DNA from: Streptomyces ferrugineus
GTDB lineage: Bacteria > Actinomycetota > Actinomycetes > Streptomycetales > Streptomycetaceae
Direction: 5' to 3'
Assembly (NCBI RefSeq): GCF_015160855.1
Contig: NZ_CP063373.1
Location: 3,658,001-3,722,000, forward strand
Length of the DNA stretch: 64,000 bases
Shown here: positions 59,054-64,000 of the stretch, in pieces
How the letters are laid out: every line of letters begins with the position of its first letter
Position numbering within the stretch: the first letter of the stretch is position 1
The notes under the pieces: model-generated
Databases searched by the model: none
Told to the model about the DNA's origin: nothing
Seen by the model: the letters and a program-made list of their open reading frames with translations, nothing else
Translations under genes and position numbers: made by a program

Positions 59054-59974
59054 GAGCGTTGCGTCAAGGTCGGCGAAGAGCAGCTCCCCGTTGATGAAGG
59101 CCCCTGCCCGGTAACCGCCGGCCGCCGCGTTCACGACCTGCTCCGAGAAGCCCATCACGTTGCCGACCGCCCAGACGCCCGGCACCGAGGTGAGCCCGGT
59201 CGGGTCGACCACCGGGTACGCGCCGAAGGGGGTCTCCTGGAACTCGGCGCCCAGCTTCTGCAGCAGCCCGTTCTGCGGCACCGCGCGGGGCGCGACGAAC
59301 ACCACCTCGCGCGCGTGCGCCGTGCCGTCGGCCAGGCGCACCGCGGTGAGCCGGTCGCCCTCGGTCACCAGCTCGGCCACCGGACCGGGCACCACCTTCA
59401 CCCCGGCCGCCGCCAGCCTGCGCAGGTCGTCGTCCGAGAGATCCGCCTCGGCGACCTCGTGCAGGAAGAAGGTCACGTCCTTCGACCACTGCGACACCAT
59501 CAGCGCCTGGTGCACGCTCATCGGGGTGGTCGCCAGCACGCCGAACGCCTGGTCACGGACCTCCCAGCCGTGGCAGTACGGGCAGTGCAGCACATCCTTG
59601 CCGAAGCGCTCGGCGACGCCGGGCACCTCCGGCAGCTCGTCCTTGAGACCGGTGGCGATGACCAGGCGCCGGGCGTGCACATGCCGGCCGCCGGCCAGCG
59701 CGACCGCGAAGTCCTCGCCGCGCTCGACGTCCACCACCCGGTCCCGGACCAGCTCGACGCCGTACCGCGCGATCTCCTCCCGCCCGACGGCCAGGAACCG
59801 CGCCGGCGGCATGCCGTCCCGGGACAGATAGCCCTGCATGTGCGCGGCGGGCGCGTTGCGCGGCTCGCCCGCGTCGACCACCAGGGTGCGGCGCCGGGCG
59901 CGGCCCAGGACGAGGGCGGCGGACAGGCCGGCCGCCCCTCCGCCGATGACGATCACTTCGTACGTTTCGGTCAT
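59051..59974 (-). CDS. thioredoxin-reductase-like FAD/NAD(P) oxidoreductase
   Basis: 307 residues. FAD-binding VIVIGGGAAGLSAALVLGRA (about 7-26), a redox pair in LHCPYCHGWEV (about 137-141), the second nucleotide fold around FGVLATTPMS, where the usual GxGxxA is lost, and the C-terminal FAD motif GVWAVGNVMG. It belongs to the pyridine-nucleotide-disulfide group II (TrxR-like) flavoproteins; the weak NAD(P) site suggests another electron donor. GGAGGTGGTCACC precedes ATG 59974. Divergent from an XRE-cupin regulator. Confidence 0.9.
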   Translation of the reverse strand: MTETYEVIVIGGGAAGLSAALVLGRARRRTLVVDAGEPRNAPAAHMQGYLSRDGMPPARFLAVGREEIARYGVELVRDRVVDVERGEDFAVALAGGRHVHARRLVIATGLKDELPEVPGVAERFGKDVLHCPYCHGWEVRDQAFGVLATTPMSVHQALMVSQWSKDVTFFLHEVAEADLSDDDLRRLAAAGVKVVPGPVAELVTEGDRLTAVRLADGTAHAREVVFVAPRAVPQNGLLQKLGAEFQETPFGAYPVVDPTGLTSVPGVWAVGNVMGFSEQVVNAAAGGYRAGAFINGELLFADLDATL

Positions 59975-60016
59975 GGTGACCACCTCCATGTAGACCGTCG
60001 CCCGAGCGGTGCGGCA

Positions 60017-60045
60017 TTGACAAATGTGTTTGCCGAAACTGCAAT
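60017..60045 (+). promoter_or_regulatory. promoter of the XRE-cupin regulator
   Basis: TTGACA (60017-60022), 17-nt spacer, TGCAAT (60040-60045). The spacer includes CAAA-N4-TTTG (60021-60032), a possible operator. The -10 ends 7 nt before ATG 60053, so the transcript is probably leaderless. The divergent flavoprotein promoter must share this 78-bp region. Confidence 0.7.
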
Positions 60046-60052
60046 GGCATCC

Positions 60053-60631
60053 ATGAGTGACGACATGGACGACGTTCTGGCGGAGGTCGGCCCACGGCTG
60101 CGCCGCATCCGCAAGGAGCGGGGCGCCACGCTCGCCGGCCTCTCCGAGGCGACCGGCATCTCGGTGAGCACGCTCTCGCGGCTGGAGTCGGGGCTGCGCA
60201 GGCCCAGCCTCGAACTGCTGCTGCCGATCGCGCGGGCGCACGAGGTGGCGCTGGACGAACTGGTGGCCGCGCCCGCGGTGCGCGATCCCCGGGTGCGGTC
60301 CGAGCCGATCAGGCGGCATGGCCGCACGTACTGGCCGCTCACCCGGCAGCCCGGGGGGCTTCAGGCCTTCAAGGTGCTGGTGCCGCAGGAGACGGCCGAG
60401 CCGGAGCCGCGGACCCATGAGGGCTACGAGTGGCTGTATGTGATGTCGGGGCGGCTGCGGATGGTCCTGGGCGATCACGACATCGTGCTGGCCGCGGGGG
60501 AGGCCGCCGAGTTCGACACACGCGTGCCGCACTGGTTCGGGTCGACGGGGGAGGGGCCGGTGGAGTTCCTCAGTCTGTTCGGGCCGCAGGGGGAGCGGAT
60601 GCATGTACGGGCGCGGCCGAAGCGGTCGTGA
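60053..60631 (+). CDS. XRE-family regulator with cupin domain
   Basis: 192 residues. HTH_31/XRE domain (about 12-68; PRLRRIRKERGATLAGLSEA, TGISVSTLSRLESGLRRPS) and a C-terminal cupin_2 barrel (about 115-185; THEGYEWLYVMSGRLRMVLG, TRVPHWFGSTGEGPVEFLSL). These regulators bind a small molecule in the cupin. It probably controls the divergent flavoprotein gene and itself. ATG 60053 matches the promoter spacing; ATG 60044 in frame overlaps the -10 and is less likely. Confidence 0.9.
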   Translation: MSDDMDDVLAEVGPRLRRIRKERGATLAGLSEATGISVSTLSRLESGLRRPSLELLLPIARAHEVALDELVAAPAVRDPRVRSEPIRRHGRTYWPLTRQPGGLQAFKVLVPQETAEPEPRTHEGYEWLYVMSGRLRMVLGDHDIVLAAGEAAEFDTRVPHWFGSTGEGPVEFLSLFGPQGERMHVRARPKRS

Positions 60632-60656
60632 CGCATCTGACTGTTCCCTGAATGGC

Positions 60657-60673
60657 AAGCGACCGCTTAGTAT
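60657..60673 (+). promoter_or_regulatory. promoter with AAGCG palindrome for the oxidoreductase/ACAD operon
   Basis: AAGCG-AC-CGCTT (60657-60668), a perfect palindrome, sits immediately before and touches the -10 hexamer TAGTAT (60668-60673). TTCCCT (60644-60649) is 18 nt upstream. This palindrome type is typical of TetR-family regulators of acyl-CoA genes in Streptomyces. No TetR gene is adjacent in the window, so the regulator is elsewhere. Confidence 0.62.
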
Positions 60674-60720
60674 GCGAACCGACCCCGGTCAGACGAAGCA
60701 GTCCCCCGTGGAGGCACCGC

Positions 60721-61698
60721 ATGCAGGCATGGCAAGTGCACGAGAACGGCGAGCCGAGCGAGGTGATGCGCCTCGAGGACGTCGGGACGCCCACGCCCGG
60801 TGACGGCCAGGTCCTGCTGAAGGTGCGCGCCGCGAACATCAACTTCCCGGACGCGCTGCTGTGCCGGGGCCAGTACCAGGTCCGGCCGCCGCTGCCGTTC
60901 ACGCCGGGCGTGGAGATCTGCGGCGAGACCGAGGACGGGCGCCGCGTGATCGCCAACCCCGCCCTGCCGTACGGCGGCTTCGCCGAGTACGCCGTCGCGG
61001 ACGCCGCCGCCGTCCTGCCCGCGCCCGAGGCGCTGGACGACGCCGAGGCCGCCGCCCTGCACATCGGCTACCAGACCGGCTGGTTCGGTCTGCACCGCCG
61101 GGCCGGCCTGGAAGCCGGCGAGACGCTGCTCGTCCACGCTGCCGCAGGAGGGGTCGGCAGCGCGGCCGTGCAGCTCGGGAAGGCCGCCGGCGCCACCGTC
61201 ATCGGTGTCGTCGGCGGCACCGAGAAGGCGGCCGTCGCCCGCGAGCTGGGCTGCGACGTCGTCATCGACCGGCGCGCCGAGGACGTCATCGGTGCCGTCA
61301 AGGAAGCCACCGGCGGCCGCGGCGCCGACGTCGTCTACGACCCCGTAGGCGGCCAGGCCTACGCCCAGTCCACCAAGGTCGTCGCCTTCGAGGGGCGGAT
61401 CGTGGTCGTCGGCTTCGCGAGCGGAGTGATCCCCAGCCCGGGGCTCAACCACGCCCTGGTGAAGAACTACTCGATCCTCGGCCTGCACTGGGGCCTGTAC
61501 AACACCAAGAACCCGAAGCTGATCCAGCACTGCCACGAGCAGCTCACCGACCTGGCCGCCCGGGGCGCCATCAAGCCGCTGGTCAGCGAGCGCGTTCCAC
61601 TGGGCGGGGCCGCGGCCGCCGTGCAGCGGGTCGCCGACGGCGTCACCACCGGGCGCGTCGCCGTGATCCCGGGACTCACCGAAGGAGGAGCGGCATGA
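60721..61698 (+). CDS. NADPH:quinone oxidoreductase-family protein
   Basis: 325 residues of the zinc-less medium-chain dehydrogenase/reductase family. N-terminal GroES-like part (about 25-115), Rossmann motif AAGGVGSAAVQLGKAAGATV (about 141-160), DVVYDPVGGQAY and LGLHWGLYNTKNP. Zinc-binding Cys residues are absent. It reduces quinones or enoyl compounds with NADPH. First gene of a three-gene operon; its stop overlaps the next ATG (ATGA). GTG/ATG: ATG 60721 gives the conserved MQAWQVHENGEP start. Confidence 0.92.
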   Translation: MQAWQVHENGEPSEVMRLEDVGTPTPGDGQVLLKVRAANINFPDALLCRGQYQVRPPLPFTPGVEICGETEDGRRVIANPALPYGGFAEYAVADAAAVLPAPEALDDAEAAALHIGYQTGWFGLHRRAGLEAGETLLVHAAAGGVGSAAVQLGKAAGATVIGVVGGTEKAAVARELGCDVVIDRRAEDVIGAVKEATGGRGADVVYDPVGGQAYAQSTKVVAFEGRIVVVGFASGVIPSPGLNHALVKNYSILGLHWGLYNTKNPKLIQHCHEQLTDLAARGAIKPLVSERVPLGGAAAAVQRVADGVTTGRVAVIPGLTEGGAA

Positions 61699-62876
61699 TC
61701 GACGCCGCCGAACTGCGCCGCCGTACGGCTCAGTTGCTGGCCGCCCATCCGTCGGCCACCACCGACCGCCTGGACTTCCTGCGCGCCCGCTTCGACGCCG
61801 GTCTGGCCTGGGTGCACTACCCCGAGGGCCTCGGCGGTCTCGGTGCGCCCCGCTCCCTCCAGGCCGTCGTGGACGCCGAACTGGAGGCCGCCGGCGCCCC
61901 CGACAACGAGCCGCGCCGCATCGGCATCGGCCTCGGCATGGCCGCGCCGACGATCCTCAAGTACGGCACCGAGGAGCAGAAGCGGCGCTATCTGCGCCCC
62001 CTGTGGACCGGCGAGGAGGTCTGGTGCCAGCTCTTCAGCGAGCCCGGCGCCGGATCCGACCTCGCGGCCCTCGGCACCCGGGCCGTCCGCGAGGGCGACG
62101 ACTGGGTCGTCAACGGGCAGAAGGTGTGGACGTCCAGCGCCCACCTCGCCCGCTGGGCCATCCTCATCGCACGCACCGACCCGGACGTGCCCAAGCACGC
62201 GGGCATCACCTACTTCCTGTGCGACATGACCGACCCCGGTGTCGAGGTCCGGCCGCTGCGCCAGATCACCGGCGAGGCCGAGTTCAACGAGGTCTTCCTG
62301 ACCGACGTGCGCATCCCGGACGCGCGGCGGCTCGGCGACATCGGCGCCGGCTGGAAGGTCGCGCAGACCACGCTGAACAACGAGCGCGTCGCCATCGGCG
62401 GCATGCGGCTGCCCCGCGAGGGCGGCATGATCGGCCCCGTCGCCAGGACCTGGCGCGAACGGCCCGAGCTGCGCACCCACGATCTGCACCAGCGGCTGCT
62501 GAAGCTGTGGGTCGACTCCGAGGTCTCCCGCCTCACCGCGGAACGGCTGCGCCAGCAGCTCGTCGCGGGCCAGCCCGGCCCCGAAGGTGCCGGCATGAAG
62601 CTCGCCTTCGCCCGCCTCAACCAGGAGATCAGCGGCCTTGAGGTGGAACTCCGCGGCGAGGAGGGCCTGTTGTACGACGACTGGACCATGCGCCGCCCCG
62701 AGCTGGTGGACTTCACCGGCCGCGACGCCGGCTACCGCTACCTGCGCTCCAAGGGCAACAGCATCGAGGGCGGGACCAGCGAGGTCCTGCTGAACATCGT
62801 CGCCGAGCGCGTCCTGGGACTGCCGTCCGAGCCGCGCACCGACAAGGACGTCGCCTGGAAGGACCTGGCCCGATGA
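61695..62876 (+). CDS. acyl-CoA dehydrogenase, catalytic subunit
   Basis: 393 residues. FSEPGAGSDLAALGTRAVRE (about 114), VWTSSAHLARWAILIARTD, NNERVAIGG and the C-terminal GNSIEGGTSEVLLNIVAERV with a Glu at the catalytic position (about 364). It resembles the FadE-type subunits that form heteromers in steroid or side-chain degradation. Overlaps its partner gene by 4 nt. Likely oxidises a bulky or branched acyl-CoA. Confidence 0.93.
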   Translation: MIDAAELRRRTAQLLAAHPSATTDRLDFLRARFDAGLAWVHYPEGLGGLGAPRSLQAVVDAELEAAGAPDNEPRRIGIGLGMAAPTILKYGTEEQKRRYLRPLWTGEEVWCQLFSEPGAGSDLAALGTRAVREGDDWVVNGQKVWTSSAHLARWAILIARTDPDVPKHAGITYFLCDMTDPGVEVRPLRQITGEAEFNEVFLTDVRIPDARRLGDIGAGWKVAQTTLNNERVAIGGMRLPREGGMIGPVARTWRERPELRTHDLHQRLLKLWVDSEVSRLTAERLRQQLVAGQPGPEGAGMKLAFARLNQEISGLEVELRGEEGLLYDDWTMRRPELVDFTGRDAGYRYLRSKGNSIEGGTSEVLLNIVAERVLGLPSEPRTDKDVAWKDLAR

Positions 62877-63958
62877 GCACACAGCCCGACCTGCTGTACT
62901 CGGAGGAGGAAGAGGCGCTGCGGGCCGCCGTACGGGACCTGCTCACCGACCACTGCGACGCGCCCGGCGTCATCGCCCGCACCGAGTCGGACGCCCCGCA
63001 CGACCTGGAGGCGTGGAAGGCGCTCGCCGACGGCATGGGCCTGGCCGGACTCCTGGTCCCGGAGGACAGGGGCGGCCAGGGCGCCACGCACCGCGAGGTC
63101 GCCGTAGTGCTGGAGGAGCTGGGGCGTGCGGTCGCCCCGGTGCCGTATCTGACGAGCGCCGTGGTCGCCACCGAGGCGCTGCTCGCCTGCGAGGCCGAAG
63201 ATGGCCTGCTCGCCGAGCTGGCGTCCGGGCGGCGGATCGGCGCCCTCGCCGTCGCGCTGAACGTCGCTCCCGGCGCCGCCTACAAGGTCGTACGGCATGA
63301 GGACGGCGCCCTGAACGGGGAGCTGACCGCCATCGCGGACGCGTCCGCCGCCGATGTGCTGCTCGTGCCCGCGGACGACGGTGGGCTGTACGCGGTGGAC
63401 GCCGACGCGGTGACCGTCACCCCGCAGGTGTCCCTGGACCTGACCCGGCCCGTCGCGACGGTCAGCCTGGACGGCGCGCCCGGCCGGCTGCTCGGGGACG
63501 CCGAGCCCGCCGTACGACGCGCCCTGAGCGCCGGAGCCGGGCTGCTCGCCTCCGAGCAACTCGGGCTCGCCGAATGGACGTTGACCGAGACAGTCCGCCA
63601 CCTGAAGGACCGCAAGCAGTTCAACCGCCCCGTCGGCGGCTTCCAGGCCCTCAAGCACCGGCTCGCCCAGCTGTGGCTGGAGGTCGTCAACCTGCGCGCC
63701 GCCGCCCGCAACGCCGCCGACGCGCTGGCGACCGGCGAGGACGTCGAGGTGGCGGTCGCCGTCGCCCAGGCGTATGCGGCGCCCGTCGCCGTGCACGCCG
63801 CCGAGGAGGCGCTGCAACTGCACGGCGGAATCGGGATGACGTGGGAGCACCCGGTGCATCTGTATCTGAAGCGGGCCAAGGCCGACTCGATCGCCTACGG
63901 CACCGCGGGCGCCCACCGCGAGGCACTGGCCGGATTCATCGACCTGCAGGCTCCCTGA
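62873..63958 (+). CDS. acyl-CoA dehydrogenase-like subunit without catalytic Glu
   Basis: 361 residues. The ACAD fold is kept (LVPEDRGGQGATHREVAVVL, FNRPVGGFQALKHRLAQLWL, LQLHGGIGMTWEHPVHLYLK) but the C-terminal segment that normally carries the catalytic Glu reads ADSIAYGTAGAHREAL, and the middle-domain SEPxAGSD motif is absent. It is translated together with the catalytic subunit and should form a heteromer with it, as in FadE28-FadE29-type complexes. Confidence 0.9.
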   Translation: MSTQPDLLYSEEEEALRAAVRDLLTDHCDAPGVIARTESDAPHDLEAWKALADGMGLAGLLVPEDRGGQGATHREVAVVLEELGRAVAPVPYLTSAVVATEALLACEAEDGLLAELASGRRIGALAVALNVAPGAAYKVVRHEDGALNGELTAIADASAADVLLVPADDGGLYAVDADAVTVTPQVSLDLTRPVATVSLDGAPGRLLGDAEPAVRRALSAGAGLLASEQLGLAEWTLTETVRHLKDRKQFNRPVGGFQALKHRLAQLWLEVVNLRAAARNAADALATGEDVEVAVAVAQAYAAPVAVHAAEEALQLHGGIGMTWEHPVHLYLKRAKADSIAYGTAGAHREALAGFIDLQAP

Positions 63959-63966
63959 CACACACC

Positions 63967-63979
63967 CGGGCGAAGCCCG
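63967..63979. terminator. small hairpin after the ACAD operon
   Basis: CGGGC-GAA-GCCCG, 5-bp stem with a 3-nt loop, 8 nt after the last stop codon. Weak by itself; the window ends shortly after, so a larger terminator cannot be excluded. Confidence 0.4.
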
Positions 63980-64000
63980 CGAAAAGCCCGTCCCACCTGG

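Noticed and set aside
57290..60631. A 1113-codon open frame on the plus strand over the ligase and flavoprotein genes
   Set aside because: It is antisense to well-conserved genes and owes its length to GC bias; only its last part (60053-60631, XRE-cupin) is real.
1..64000. tRNA/rRNA genes, insertion sequences, prophage or biosynthetic gene cluster
   Set aside because: No cloverleaf-like sequences, transposase or integrase motifs, or PKS/NRPS domains were found on reading; the region looks like core chromosome.

Overview
The window is chromosomal DNA of a Streptomyces (or very close actinomycete). It is very GC-rich with strong third-position GC bias, has many GTG/TTG starts and 4-nt ATGA/GTGA translational overlaps, and encodes Streptomyces hallmarks: a WhiJ-type XRE/DUF397/ATPase trio, SpoIIE-family phosphatases, a c-di-AMP riboswitch before an NlpC/P60 gene, a GlnR-type box before urease, F420-type luciferase-like oxidoreductase and MurT/GatD. 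From memory the gene order resembles the Streptomyces coelicolor SCO1255-SCO1197 region. I saw no tRNA, rRNA, insertion sequence, prophage or CRISPR array.

Layout. 1-13.4 kb: uracil-DNA glycosylase (cut by the window edge), purB, a Tyr/Gly-repeat sortase substrate, an SGNH hydrolase, a pair of CNNM/CorC membrane proteins behind a possible structured leader RNA, GNAT and luciferase-like enzymes, a MacB-like ABC exporter pair, a ribbon-helix-helix/Fic-like toxin-antitoxin pair, a methyltransferase and a secreted lipase. 13.4-20.4 kb: a LuxR-type regulator with an internal tandem repeat, then bioD-bioA-bioB facing bioF. 20.4-28.2 kb: the DUF397/XRE/anti-sigma-like trio, LysR/LysE, riboswitch-controlled NlpC/P60 hydrolase, an operon with a ClpP that has lost its catalytic serine, a divergent lone Phd-type antitoxin, and a membrane protein/TetR pair. 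28.2-33.6 kb: urease ureABC-F-G-D and a PlsC acyltransferase. 33.8-40.6 kb: two PAS/SpoIIE phosphatases, then rocD-ddaH with an Lrp/AsnC regulator. 40.6-44.6 kb: a fully coupled operon LytTR regulator - DUF485-like protein - SSS symporter - LytS-type kinase. 44.6-50.2 kb: a Ser/Thr kinase operon with a PASTA-bearing lipoprotein, CtaG-like protein and pfkA. 50.4-59 kb: murT-gatD, peptide deformylase, TetR with a divergent acyl-CoA dehydrogenase, aldehyde dehydrogenase, Nudix and ATP-dependent DNA ligase. 59-64 kb: thioredoxin-reductase-like enzyme with an XRE-cupin regulator, then a quinone oxidoreductase plus a catalytic/non-catalytic acyl-CoA dehydrogenase pair.

Much of the window is core metabolism (biotin, urea, purine, arginine/ornithine, glycolysis) threaded with regulators. 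The most distinctive arrangements are the symporter placed between the two halves of a LytSR system, the Ser-less ClpP sharing a palindromic intergenic region with an orphan antitoxin, the split PASTA kinase operon, the Fic-like toxin with a degenerate motif, a possible three-way-junction leader before the CNNM genes, and the 36-nt repeat inside the LuxR gene. Several genes appear leaderless, with a -10 hexamer 6-8 nt before the start codon.
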